Shown here: positions 1-11,473 of the stretch, in pieces
Position numbering within the stretch: position 1 is the stretch's first letter
How the letters are laid out: each line of letters begins with the position of its first letter
Assembly (NCBI GenBank): GCA_002803225.1
Contig: NXFV01001529.1
Span: 1 to 64,000, forward strand
Length of the DNA stretch: 64,000 nt
Source: Gamarada debralockiae
Taxonomy: Eukaryota > Ascomycota > Leotiomycetes > Helotiales > Hyphodiscaceae
Reading direction: 5' to 3'
Position numbers and translations under genes: made by a program
The notes under the pieces: model-generated
The model's database searches: none
Told to the model about the DNA's origin: nothing
The model's input: the letters and a program-made list of their open reading frames with translations, nothing else

Positions 1-281
1 AGAACGGGTACTTTGACGAGCCATGCAAAAGAGCAGGCAAGGATGATTTGCTACCGATAGGCTATACCCCCACCTCCCAACATCGTGGAGCTTGTCATGA
101 ACCTCCGCATATGGTGATTCTCTCCCGCTCCACCGTTTTCCACGGTGATATAGTCGCTCACTGCTGCGTATCTAGTCATAAACCTCGGACTTCAAACCCT
201 CGAGTAATCCATCTTCTGCAGTCGGACCAGACCGCCAGTCCATTTCTTGAACTCTTAATGCCAGGTCGAAAGCAAACATTC
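1..281. other. left-edge non-coding stretch
   Basis: No supportable gene. This lies downstream of the minus-strand Rei1-like gene and probably holds its 3' UTR. The only plus-strand reading frame is short and composition-driven. Confidence 0.4.
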
Positions 282-1039
282 TCAACCACATCTCTTCTCT
301 AACCCTCCTGCTTTCTTCCCCATGCTCTTTACCCTGAATCTCTTTTGCTTATTACCTCCTCTTTCCAATCCTGCCTGGTATTCATTTCTCGCTCGAGCTG
401 CTAAGCGTTCTATCTTTTTGACTGTCGCCATCAGCGCTCGTTGCTGAAGCTCTGGCACACCGGCTAAACTCATCTCCACGTTCCGTGTCACTAATCTCCG
501 ATCCATCGACACCATTCTCGTTTCATCTGATGATGAGACAGCTTCGTCTGCAGTAAGGAGCTGTGGTAGAGGAGATGGGGATCGTGAAGAGCGATTGGGA
601 ATTCGACGAGAATGCCGAATATTTGACCGACGGCCGAGGATTTTGCCGGAAGGGAGACGGAGTTCGTCTCCTGGGAGAATAATAGGAGTTAATTCTCCCT
701 CTTTCTTTGTTGCGTTGATTTCCAGTGAGGGAGACCGCTGCGAGATCTCGTCTTCGTCTTCGGAGTGACTTGATGAGAGAGTGCCGTGTGAAGAGCTCTC
801 ATCGGACTCTGAGAACTCGGCATCTTCAGAATCTGAAGTATGCACTTGCTCCCAAAAGACTCTTTCAGATATTGGAGGCAATGTGGCAATCCGGCGTTTT
901 AGGTTGTAAACACTGTTCCTGTCAGTTTCGTCTACCTCGCTCGAGAACATGTCGCTTACTGCCACTCATCTCTCATATGTATTCTTTTTATGTCCTTGCT
1001 CTCGAAATTAGCGAGACATAGTGTGCAGGTAAGTTCCAT
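282..1039 (-). CDS. Rei1-like C2H2 zinc-finger protein, short form
   Basis: Two exons: 1039-960 and 912-282, with a 47-nt intron (GTAAGC...ACAG) at 959-913; predicted 236 aa. The start at 1039 is chosen because it is the first ATG giving a complete U1-type finger: C5, C8, H21, H27 (C-x2-C-x12-H-x5-H), running into the family block HVYNLKRRIATLPPIS. The middle is acidic and Ser-rich. A block beginning LRLPSGKILGRRS resembles the C-terminal part of Rei1/ZNF622 proteins, and the tail is basic (NKQKRF). Rei1 proteins act in cytoplasmic maturation of the 60S ribosomal subunit. Canonical Rei1 is about twice as long and has further central fingers, which are absent here without any frame break, so this may be a divergent paralogue. 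The family call is from recognised motifs; the function is inferred. Confidence 0.72.
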
Positions 1040-2226
1040 CTCGTGGTTGTTGTTGTTGTTGTTCGTTGTGGTAGTTGTGGTAGTTGCGTCTAGCATATGT
1101 ATGCTGATTTGCTAAAGTTCAGAGAAGTTGGTTTCTTTTCAATTGATGTTGGAAGGAAATGTAGCTGATGATTGAATTGAGAAGAGCGTAAAGGAATAGA
1201 AGATTGAAATGCAGTACTTATATCACAATAGTCACTCTCTCCCTCGGAGTAACCCAGCGAGACCCGATACAACAATGTAACCCCTTTCCATCCTAGCCAA
1301 TTAGAGCGGTGTCCGAGAATGATGGTTTTCGACTCATGCTGTCCAAATTTGCAGCCTGCATGCCTCAGCCCCGCTTGAGCCTTGAGCTTGCTTCACTGGA
1401 GGCATTCCGGTAAGCAATTTGCTTCAATGATGTCCATTCCTGAGATTGAAGGTGGTTGAGATTGACTCACACTCCAAGGTGGAAGTAGTGTGGCTGTGTT
1501 CTCGGCCGGAAGAAATGCGGGGCGACTCCTCCCTCGCTTACCCATCCCTCTGTCAAAAGTCCGTTATTTCCATCAAATGAATGATACATTCGAGCGCCGG
1601 TATTCTTCTTACTGATTCATGTAATCGCAATCAATCATTGAGGCTTTGAGAAGACTCACTGTCCGCTTCCTACCTTAGACGCCAGAATGACTGCGAGTTT
1701 CCGAGTTCATGGCTTAAACGAAAGAAAGCGCTTTCCAAAAACTTCACGAGACCGACCTCCCCTCCGGTTCCCCCGACCCCACCCCCTTCTCACCACAAAC
1801 CATCAAACTTCACAGCTTTATACCTTAACCACAAATACGAAACTGTCGTGCCCGACGCCTATCTTCTCAAGGGGGGGATCCCCACGAGCCCCTTCGGATC
1901 GGGGGAGCCCCTATACCCCCTTTCGTCGGGCTTAAGGGCGGTCTTTTCCAAAGTAGAGGCGCTGGGCTAGATCTGATGCCTGAAAATCTAAGGTATCAAG
2001 TCGAGTTTGGGTGTAGAGGGTCGTGGTCGGGGTCACTAGCGAGCTACAATCTGTATCCCCTTAGTTTTCAGCCCGCTGCTGACATCCCGTTTGATTTGGA
2101 TAAGCCAATGATGAAAATAGATATCCCAACTTGTTGAGTTTCTGTTCATAGACAAGAAGAAATGAACGTAGGTTTAGGGCTGCAGCTACTTTGAAACTTT
2201 AAAAGAGGCGTGAGCGGACAAGGGAC
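1040..2226. other. intergenic region with GC-rich foldback
   Basis: No gene supported. It starts with a short GTT/GTA-type microsatellite in the probable 5' leader of the Rei1-like gene (about 1046-1085) and contains the palindromic GC-rich cluster at 1850-1931. The plus-strand frame at 1687-1935 is carried by this low-complexity sequence and is not called. Confidence 0.4.
1850..1931. repeat. GC-rich foldback cluster
   Basis: Outer arms GCCCGACG (1850-1857) and CGTCGGGC (1924-1931) are exact inverted repeats. Inside are G-runs and C-runs that can pair again (GGGGGAT/ATCCCC and TCCCC/GGGGGA). The surrounding DNA is much less GC-rich. Such nested clusters occur in fungal mitochondrial DNA and in small foldback elements. 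The origin is not determined. Confidence 0.4.
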
Positions 2227-2417
2227 TCCTAAGGTCACGTGTCATGGCGAGGAATTGAAGAACTCGTCTGGGAACAAGACTCTGCATCCATTATGTTTTC
2301 GTAGCTGAGAAAGAGTCCTACTTTGATCTCTTTCAAGTGTAGTTTAAAGCTCTTAGTTTTCCATGTTGTGGAAGTTCTCCGAGTTTTAAAGGGGCCTGGT
2401 TGGCTCGATTTTGTCGA
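2227..2417. repeat. dispersed ~190-bp repeat, copy 1
   Basis: Begins around CTAAGGTCACGTGTCATGGC and ends around GGCTCGATTTTGTCGAC. It matches copy 2 at 13137-13327 with roughly nine in ten bases identical, in the same orientation, and homology stops sharply on both sides. No terminal inverted repeats or coding capacity are seen. It lies just beyond the 3' end of the NLR-like gene. Confidence 0.8.
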
Positions 2418-2534
2418 CCAATAATAGGGTCTGTAGAATCGTACGAATCTGCAGCTTGTGCGGCCAAATACAATGATCTTGTTATATTGGAATATACCCC
2501 CCCAAAAAATATCATGATATTACTCCGTAAAGGC

Positions 2535-5279
2535 TTATAACAAGATTTTCCGATAGCCCGCAAAATTTGTATCTTCGGCTTCTTTGCATTTTCCCTTCTT
2601 CAGCAATGCCAATATTTCCTTGCCTCTTTCTACCACTTCATTTTTGCTACCAGCAACCGCCTCCAGCTTCCCCAAGACATCAAAATACTTTTCGGCCTCA
2701 TCTACCTTCCTTTGGGCCTGTAGTATAGTCCCATAATTCACCGAACTAACCCACGTATCCAAGCCCTCGCCCAAACCAGCTCTCCTTGCTTCCAGAACCT
2801 CTCGGTGCAACTTCTCAGCCTCATCCAGCAATTCTCCAGGATTCTCAACTCCCGCCCCACTTTCAGCCCACAACCTCAATGTCTCAGCCAAATTATTCCC
2901 CACGCGCAACGTAAATCGATAATGCGCTCCTAGAGCCTTTTCACTGCGCTCGAGGACATCCCTCAGGATCTGGACCGTCTCAATATATTTCCCCTGCCGC
3001 TGCAGTGCCCCGCCGAGATTATTCATGGCAATTAATCTAAGTTCACCATTTTCACCATATACCAATTTGTTCGTGTCTACGAGTTTGCGGAACTGGTCCT
3101 CGGCTTCGGCGTTCCGGCCGAGGCGTAGGCATAGCAGTGCGAATGAATTCTGAAGTTGGAGTAAGGTAGGATGTGTAGGCCATGCCGGCTCTGCCTCAAG
3201 CCAGGCCTTCTGCGCCAGTTTTAAAGCTGGCTCGAGGACTTGAAGCGCCTCTTCGAAACGCGAGAGCTTTTCGAGCGTGGATGTTAGGTGTAAGGCTGGG
3301 ACTAGAGACTGGATCTCTGGCGCGGGGTGAAGAGATAAATTGGTGTCGAGGATTTGGCGTTGTATTTTTTTGGCCTCTTCAAGCCTCCCCATTTTGCTGA
3401 GCATGGTGGCTAGAGTGCCTTGGATGCTGAGAACGGTGGGATGCTTGGAGTCCATGGTTTTGAGGGCCAGATTGACATATTTTTGGAGCATTTCGATTGA
3501 GCGTTCGCCCTCGTTCAGAGCGAATAAAGTGCCGGCTAGGGTGCTCATGGTTTCGAGGATATCCGGGTGTGATGCATTGTATATCTTCTGGTATACTTTG
3601 AGGAGTTCTTCGAGGAGGATCTTCGCTTTTTCATTACGTGCAGTTCGGCGATATAGCATTGCGAGATTCCATTTTGCTATCAAGGTATCGCTGTGTGTCT
3701 CGCTGTAGATCTGCCTGTACCCTTGCAGGGCTTTTTCGGCATATTCTTCGGCCTGTTCGAATTTTCCTAGATCTTGAACGATGACGTTCAGGCTGTTGTA
3801 GTGCATGAGGATGAGGTAGTGGTTTTCGGGGAGGGTCGCCTTGTAGCGGTCCAGCACGCGGATAAGCTTTGCTTCGGCCTCCACGAGCTTTTGTTGTTTA
3901 TAAAGAATGTTAGCGATTTCTTTCTCTACCTGAAGGGTTTCCAGATGGTCCTCTCCGTAAATCGCTTGATATATTTCGTGAGCTTTGGATTTTCGATCGA
4001 GAGCACTGTCATAATCCCCAAGGGCCTGGTAATATTTTGCTAGCTTGCGCAGCAGGATAGCATGAGAGAATTTGGAGTTCTTGTTGCTAGGTATGTAATT
4101 GAGAATGGTTAGAATATGAGGTAGAAGATTCTCGCATTGATGCCAGTAAATTGCGTCGCTGTCTGGGAATATCTTTGCGAGAACTTCGACGGCCTTTTGT
4201 TGCCACACTTCCAACATTCCATTGCTTTCCAGTTTCTGGTAGATGTAAATCTGAGTTGATGTGTCGAGGAATACCGTAAATTGGTCATGCGAGCTCTGAA
4301 TTAGAGATAAAGATAGAAGTCTTCGAAGTGCACGTCGGAAGCCAAGTCTCCACTTCCCATGCCAATGTTCGTAACAGAGAGTCAGCAAGGTCGTCGGTAC
4401 GCCCTGCATATCAAGGACAGACATCAAGTATAGAAGCCTAAGCGCTGGCTGATTTTCTTCTAGTAATCGGCCTAGTGATCGATCAAGCACTGAATGCTGA
4501 GGAACGTTTGCCACATCTCTAGGATCAGCCGAGTCGTTTGATCCCGTCTTCTGAACAAAATCCTGAAGTACATCTGCTTCTTGTGAAGGACCCTCGTTCT
4601 CTAACGTGTAAGAGCAAGCCATGATGAGTGCCAAAGGATGATGGGACAAGTTTTCAATGAGAGCCCTTTTCTCATTATCAGCGAAACCCTTGCCAGTCAA
4701 TCTTCCGTCTAGAAGCTGAAAAGCTTCTTCCTGAGATAGAGCAGGTATAGGTGTTACCTGAAAGGTTGATTTTTCCCACTCGCTAATTGTGGTTGTGATT
4801 AGGACTCTTCCAGAAGAAGGGTCTAAGTTCTTTAGCGCCTCTAACAAGAGGCTTTTCTCCGCCGGTACGAACGATTGGAAGGAAAGGCCATCAAGGACCA
4901 GAAGCCAGTTGCCACAAAATACATCTTGGAGCCAATGGATGAGTGCATGGGTCTCGACAATATCTGGCCTGGAAACGGCCGGATTTCTGGCAATTTCTTT
5001 GATGGATTGGGACAATCTCCAGACACCACAAGAGGACACCCAAATGACCGCGCCGTCTGGTTCAAGGGACTTGAATCTGTAGGCATACTCTAATGCTACA
5101 TGCGATTTCCTAATGATGGGTTACTGGGTATATTTCGCAAGGAAACATGCGGTAATTACTCACCCGATACCATTTGGGCCGTGCAATATAGTTACTCCAT
5201 GGCTTGAGCTGATACTCTGGAAGATCTCGTCACGACCGACGAGCTCTAGGTTTCTTGAAAATGGAACCAGAAAAGTCAT
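2535..5279 (-). CDS. NB-ARC / tetratricopeptide (NLR-like) protein
   Basis: Two exons, 5279-5164 and 5109-2535 (54-nt intron GTGAGT...TTAG at 5163-5110), predicted 896 aa. The added first exon supplies the ATG, the VGRDE linker and the P-loop GPNGIGKS, which the splice completes. Further NB-ARC hallmarks follow: Walker B WLLVLDG, the sensor-like RVLITTTISEWEKS and the GLPL-like SHHPLALIMA. From about residue 370 to the end there are kinesin-light-chain-type TPRs. Fungal NLRs are intracellular sensors that oligomerise on ligand binding and trigger cell death or incompatibility. The N-terminal effector domain typical of fungal NLRs is missing: only about 13 residues precede the VGRD motif. An extra tiny 5' exon ending near 5384 is possible. 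It is head-to-head with the HET gene, 414 bp between start codons, suggesting co-regulation. Confidence 0.85.
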
Positions 5280-5693
5280 CCTCCTGAGATTGACCAGAAA
5301 GCTGGTCAGAAGAATGTGTTGGGGCTGGGCGATGAGTACCCAAGTTGTTGAATGTAGTTCAGCTCCTTCTTACATGAGAGACATTGCCTTCTAAATATAG
5401 CCACCACGTAAGTTTGGAGGCGTTTTTAGCGCCCTGGAATTTGCCTTTTCAGCCATGATTTTTTAGGAGCTAATGTAATGCACTGATCGTGAGTGCGGCT
5501 GAAACACGGCAGCAACTTCTGAAAAGCTGGTGAACACTTTCAAATATTCACCTCCTCACTTAGGTTCACAATCTCATCTGGCTTTTTGAAATTCCGTTCT
5601 CGGCTTGTTGCGAGACTCCAGGTTAAATGCGTACGCTCGTTTGTTTCTTGGTGGCAAGTTCTGTAGCTTATCTGTTTCGAGAGAAGAATAGGC
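5280..5693. promoter_or_regulatory. shared divergent promoter region of NLR-like and HET genes
   Basis: The 414 bp between the two divergent start codons contains no other gene and must hold both promoters and 5' leaders. No specific factor site is claimed. That the pair shares regulation is inferred from spacing only. Confidence 0.4.
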
Positions 5694-7914
5694 ATGGAGC
5701 ATCTTCACCATGGCCCAAAGCCTGTCGATCTGGAATTTCCATATCTTTCGGAGACTAACTTCGACTTCGATGGTGAATGGCTGCAATATCCTGATCATGA
5801 GGGGATTGGCTTAGACAAGATCCGTTACCTTTCATGGGCCAAACTCCCTCCAACCAAACTTTCTCAGGTTCTGCAGAACTGGTTGTTTTTTGGTCTACTG
5901 AGAGCAATCATACCCCAGGAAATCTCTATCCAGATCGAAGACTTCATCCGGATTGGTGAGAGTGGACAGAGATTCATCTCTACGGCAAAACTACCAGAAT
6001 ATTTGGCCAGTTGGATGGAACTCCAAAGGAACCTCTCAGTGGAAGAAAAGCAACTGATTGATCGGAGAAACAAACCAATTTTGAAGGAAGCCCAAGGCTT
6101 GACACACAGACTCAGCAGTCTGCCCTCCCGAGGACTACTTCATCTTCATCTATTTTTGCCTGTCTCTCTAGAAATCGCACTCTCTTGTGCTCTCCTAGGA
6201 GAAGCTCTCGCCTTGACAAATGCGGCACTGGTTGGCAGAAATCCTGGTTGGTCATGGTCTTCGGGAGATCTGCTTTGCGAAATACTCGAAATAGATGGGT
6301 GGTGCCCATTCATTGTGTCGGGGTTTCAGGGACTCTGTCGTCCCTCCACTGTCCACTATTGCGCGACACTGGGAGGTCCAAAGGTGAAATTAAACCATCA
6401 AAAATGTACGGATAAGCTGTGTATCCACACAAAAATCACCAAAGCGCGTCATTCCAAGCATAACTGCACTTGCTCAGTGCTTAAGCCTGAGATCGAAGAA
6501 GTGGTTTCTGTGATCCTTCGAGAACAAACTCCGATATTGAGATATGTAAAGGGAGAACACCGCGATAAAGTGGAGACTGGAGAAGCGAGCAATTCGACAA
6601 CCTACGTTGCCATCTCGCACGTATGGTCTGATGGACTAGGCAATCCCGAGGGCAATCAGATGAATAAATGCCAGCTTGAGCGAGTCCAGATGGCTGTCGA
6701 TCGTCTTTCCTTGGAGAACCCGCCCAAGCCTGGAAACGCAAGATGGTGGTGGCTAGACACGTTGTGTGTTCCTAAAGGAGATGCTTACAAGAAAGAGGAA
6801 GCAGAGACAATTTCAAGAATGAAGGAAATATATACAAAAGCAGACAAGGTGCTCATCATCGATGCTGGACTCAGCGACTGCGACAAGTCGACAGATGTAT
6901 TAGAGATTCTAGCCCGTTTCAGACTCTCCAACTGGATTCGGAGGCTGTGGACTATCCAGGAAGGTCTTTTTGCGAGGAGAATTTACCTTCTAGTTGGAGA
7001 GACGCCGAAATCCTTTTCTTTCCTCATCTCAGAAGCCAAACGACTTCCTCAGGACGGATTCCAAAACCAGATCGGTCAGGATTTAATATCGGATTATGAG
7101 TCGATCTTTGGTCCATCGATATTCATGGAAGAAGACTCTACTTCTCTGGTCAGGTTTGAAGCAATTCCTACTGAACTGAGGATTATAGGGGTCTTAGAAA
7201 CCTTGGCACTTCGAACTTCAACCTTCCTGCGCGATGAGCCTTTGTGTCTTGCGCTGCTATTAGGAGTAGATACTATTCCAATATCCCGCGAAATTGAGAA
7301 TGAGCAAAAGGAGAAAAGGGAGGAGGAAAAGAAAGCGAATCCGTCCAAGGAGAAGAATCTTGAGGTCGACAAAATCAAGAGCGAGAAACCCCCTTCGTCT
7401 CCCCGCTCGGGGGCATCAGTAGCCGGCATGATCAAATTCCTAGAGCTCGCAAACGAGGTATCCCGAAGCTTCGATCCTCCTGGTTGCATTCCGCCTTCTA
7501 TAATCTCACTTAGAGCAAAGCGACTGGACAAACCTGGATTTCGATGGGCTCCCGAATCATTCCTCTACTCGGGGGGAGGCCTTCTCCATGCTCCCTTTGT
7601 ATTCCCAAATCCAGATGATCCCCAGTTACTGGGAAATTGAACACGAGAAGGGTGGTTTTGCACCGACCGAAGAAGATTCCAATCAGTTGGCAATAATTAT
7701 TTGTACCTATGGAGATCTCAATGTGAGCAGTTATACTACTGTGTTAGTTAGGATTAGAGACACTGCACCTGACGGAACCTTGATTGTCGAGAGGATGTGC
7801 ACGCTGACTGGGGCGAAGACACCGCCCTACGATGACCAGGAGTGGATCACGGAGCCATGGAAGAGAGTGAAGGGGAACTGGTTGCCTGTAACTCAGAAAT
7901 GGTGTGTTGATTAA
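5694..7914 (+). CDS. HET-domain (heterokaryon incompatibility) protein
   Basis: The main frame 5694-7640 encodes a HET domain at about residues 303-430: YVAISHVWSDGLGN, WWWLDTLCVP, then KVLIID and RLWTIQEG, in the family order. About 300 residues of less recognisable N-terminal sequence precede it. The first frame stops at 7640, but a clearly coding-like frame continues to 7914 (ending KWCVD). A candidate 88-nt intron at 7599-7686 (GTATTC...ATCAG) would restore the frame and give about 710 aa; its donor is weak, so a frameshift is the alternative. HET proteins execute programmed cell death after fusion of incompatible fungal cells. The gene is divergent from the NLR-like gene, and a decayed HET copy lies downstream, suggesting an incompatibility cluster. 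Confidence 0.82.
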
Positions 7915-8407
7915 GTACCGTTCCAGCAGTAGGATATCTTACCGGAGTGGATATAAGTGTCGTTTATGGTATGGATCTCTAGGCTGTGAAATGCTAGCTG
8001 TCGCATTAGTTAATTTGATTGCAAAAGTTTGTTTTGTACGGCATTATGCAAGCAATGATTTTTGTGGGCGATTCCCTGGACCAGCAGATTGCTGATGGAA
8101 ACCGCCCCGCTTATGACGATAGAGGACAGCAGGTTCCGGGTGAAAACAATGTCGATTGTGGCATGGAGAGCAGTAAATTGCTGATGTGGACATTCTCACA
8201 TACTGTTCTCTTTCCAGGAGCCAATAATACTTTACTTATCCTTTGGTTCTGTCATGCGAAAATTGTTAGCTCTACTTAGGGAGACTAAGTCGACTCCTAG
8301 AGAGCCTAAATAGGAACCCCCTAGTTTTAGCGGCAAGAGCCATAATACGCGGCCCGATAACGCGAAGTATCATCATGGATGTCCGGGGGGCTTCTGTTTG
8401 TGATGGA
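7915..8407. other. spacer between HET gene and HET pseudogene
   Basis: No intact gene. Probably the 3' UTR of the HET gene and the unrecognisable, decayed 5' part of the downstream HET pseudogene. Confidence 0.35.
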
Positions 8408-10120
8408 TGAGGATGCAAAGAGAGGTTGCAGAGGAAGGAATTCGCGAGGCGAGACTTGTCGGCTTCGCTCCTCGATGTTGACTCAGTTTGTATGAATCAG
8501 AAGGACAATGAGGAAAGGGTCGACAGATTGCATTGATGGCCAAATCTACGCCACGGCTGACCACACTATTATGTATCTGGGAAATATTTACCCAGATAAT
8601 GTCGATATAGTCGACTTCGCGAAGGGGATCGCCTCTCTGGAAACAACAGAGATGATCTCGAGAAGCTCGTGGCGGAGTCGTGTTTGGGTTTTCCAAAAGT
8701 AGGTCATTTCCAAAGATGCGTGGGTGCAGCTCGGGAGTTTTCGGTGCAAATGGGACAATCTTGACATATCTTTGACAAATGTACTCACTTCTACTTCTCT
8801 TGGATCCTGGCACTTGGTTGTGGGAAGAAAAGAGACCATCCATGCTGCCTGCGTTTTTTTTGGGGGGGGGGGGGGGCTTCGAGTTGAGAGGATCAATATT
8901 CGAACTGCAAACTAAAGCTCTAGGAGTCTTCCATGTCATGTCGCAAACGCAAGGTGCGCGGGAAAAGCATCGAGAGGGGACAGAGTCTGGGCTTTCGATG
9001 TGGGACTTGGTGCAGGCTGAAAGGGGACTTGGAGCTACTGACTTGCGTGATAGGATACAGGTTCATTGTGGTTTCGTAACGGATGGATAAAATAAAGCCC
9101 TGAAGCCGGATCACATTAATGAGACTTGCGTAAGGCTCTATACCGATTTCATGCGTCGTCAGTACAAGATGGGCAAAGACATGATTTGGTTTTTAATCGT
9201 GGATGTCGGAGTGGATGATGTAATTGCACCATGCATTCGGCTGGACCGCCTTCCTTTGTTGGTTCCATGTGTAAGTTTAAAGGGTTTATCTAAAAGTTTC
9301 CCATTTACCATCGAAGTTTTTACTGCGTGGGTGCGAGCCTTACAATCAACTTTCTTCTGCTCAACAGACACCTCGATGGATTTGGAAAGGCTGACAGTGA
9401 GGGCTTGGTTGACGAGGCCACACCAAACCCTCACATCATATCCTCCTGCTGAGCATATTCGATATAGTCATCCTGTTCTTTCCGAAGGCGAAGACTGGTT
9501 TTGGGACTCACACTACATGGGCCTGGTCTGTATTAAGCAACCTCCCAGTTCTCGCTCACTTGGGACGTGTGGATGGTCACATTGTTAGAGTCACCAGTCC
9601 CATATCGCAGGGGGAGACGGCGGAATTCACTTCAAGATTCCAAATTTTGATGCATATTTCTTAATATCTGGATTTTCCAGAGTACCAGACACTGTACCAC
9701 GATATCTACAACGCTTGGCGTGGGGCAGTTCATGATGATGAAATACTGCCAGACTTATTACCAACTGAAGGCTGCGCTCTACTAAAATGTTTCGCAAATT
9801 TTCGGCCTAGCTACGAGGACTTGAGGACCCTTCATTTACCCCGGGCCTTCCTGAGTTCAATCCCTGTTGGAAACTTCTAGGAGTACATGACTTGCTAGTG
9901 GCATTCTTCAGCCAAAGGTTTGATAAGACCTTCATTGAGGGCCATGTGCTTGCTCGTATGAGCGATAACATTGTTATACTTGCTCCCGCATGCACTCAAG
10001 CTGAAGACTTAGCCGTCCGTCGCCTGCGAGCCTTTGGTTATTCTTTCTCGACATGGGACAAGAGACGTCTAACATCACCGCAGCATTTTCTCATGAGGAC
10101 CAATAATGACGGCGACTAGT
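8408..10120 (+). pseudogene. decayed HET-domain gene
   Basis: HET-family blocks appear in the right order but in different frames and between stops: VDSVCMNQKDNEER (about 8473-8516), IYATADHTIMYLGN, SRVWVFQK, KDAWVQLGSF, GLGATDLRD (about 9028-9055), then a C-terminal block with VLARMSDNIVILAPA (about 9948-9995). At least four frame changes and several stops separate them. A T8-G15 homopolymer (8854-8876) sits in the middle. The intact version would be a cell-death HET protein; this copy cannot be translated. The family order differs enough from the neighbouring HET gene that it looks like a different subfamily, not a simple duplicate. Confidence 0.75.
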
Positions 10121-11473
10121 CGAGATTGGACAAAAAGGTCAATAAGAAAATTCTCAAACCCAGTCCAATTATGCGGCGGGCGAAACTTTTGACATGGATG
10201 CGAAGGGTATCAATAAGCTCCCTGTTACTCACTGTACGCTTTTAGGGCAAATTTGCACTAGAAGTGAAATCGACTCCAGAGAGGGTAAGACTTCGTTCAA
10301 TGTGGAAGCCGACATGAATGAGGATTATACAATCTCTGCGATCTACTAATCCCCAAACGAGTGATACGATAATCCAGCCCGAGCACCCTGTGCCGTGTTC
10401 AAAGGCCTGTCCTCGACACCAAGTTCTCAGTCAGGAGGGATATCGAGCGAGCACGAAAGGATATGGGGATGTACGGCCGGTAGGCTTGCCCGCTCAAACT
10501 ACTCCTTGACCTCACTGGATCTATTTTCTGCCTCCCCGACTGCTGGTATCCTGGCTGGGCGGGAGGTGTGGAGAACACTCGCTGCGCGCCTCTCATCTGA
10601 GCTCGAGCCCTCCAGACGAGGAAAAAAATTCGAGAATATCTCAACTTCAATCCCTCATTCATTAGCCCGCCGGATCTATACATCCATTCATCATTAAAGC
10701 AATAAAATCGCGCAAATTGTTCAGCAATTCCACATGCGAGCCGCGATCTGTCAGAAAATACCGCACTTCATATGCTTGATAGGTCGACAGCGCATCCAAC
10801 TTTTAGATCACCCTTGGGAAGAACCTAATAATGTGATTGTTTGACAGGTAAATACGGATGTGCTCAGAATTTAGGTCTTGAGGTGATTTCGAAGTTGAAG
10901 AAGTACTCAGAGCGGAATACTAGGCTGATCCTCGGCAGATTCAGAAGCCTGGTTTCTATTTCAGGAAAGATTCAGGGGGAGATGAGGATGACGTGCGCTA
11001 AAATCAGATAAATTGATAAGAAAATAAGACAACATAAATAAATTCCAAATAAAATGCATCCTTTTCGTAGAAGTCGGCGACTTTAGATCATAACTGGCGA
11101 ATAACTGGCGAATAACTGGTAATAAAGTCGCTAGTGCCATTTCTCCTACACATCACTCGCTGCAGCTCAACTCTATCCCTTGATTTGAACTTCTCCCCCA
11201 GTGATAAGGTCCTAAGGAGAGCTGAAGAATTGGGGTTCACCTGTCGGTCATAAATAAATGGCGTATATAGTTGTCAGCTCACAAGTCAAATTGCCCAAAG
11301 CGGCAATAATGAGGCATAAAATGGCTTCATTAGATCTGCCGCGTGGCTCGCTATCCCGCGGATACCAAAACGGGCATCTCCACCCAGCGCGAAACCTCAT
11401 AACTCCGTCAATTCCGCAAAAATGTTTCTGGACCTTTTGCTCGAAGTTTTGAAAGCGGAGGTGCAGGAAAAGT
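10121..11473. other. intergenic region
   Basis: No supportable gene. It contains an 11-bp tandem triplet based on TAACTGGCGAA at about 11091-11122, nested between 9-bp inverted arms GCGACTTTA (11077-11085) and TAAAGTCGC (11123-11131). The 3' part is probably the leader of the CNNM gene. Confidence 0.4.

Noticed and set aside
1687..1935. 82-codon plus-strand frame
   Set aside because: Driven by the GC-rich foldback and low-complexity Pro/Thr codons; no homology or splice context.
2333..2563. 76-codon minus-strand frame
   Set aside because: Lies mostly in the dispersed repeat and overlaps the NLR 3' end; not protein-like.
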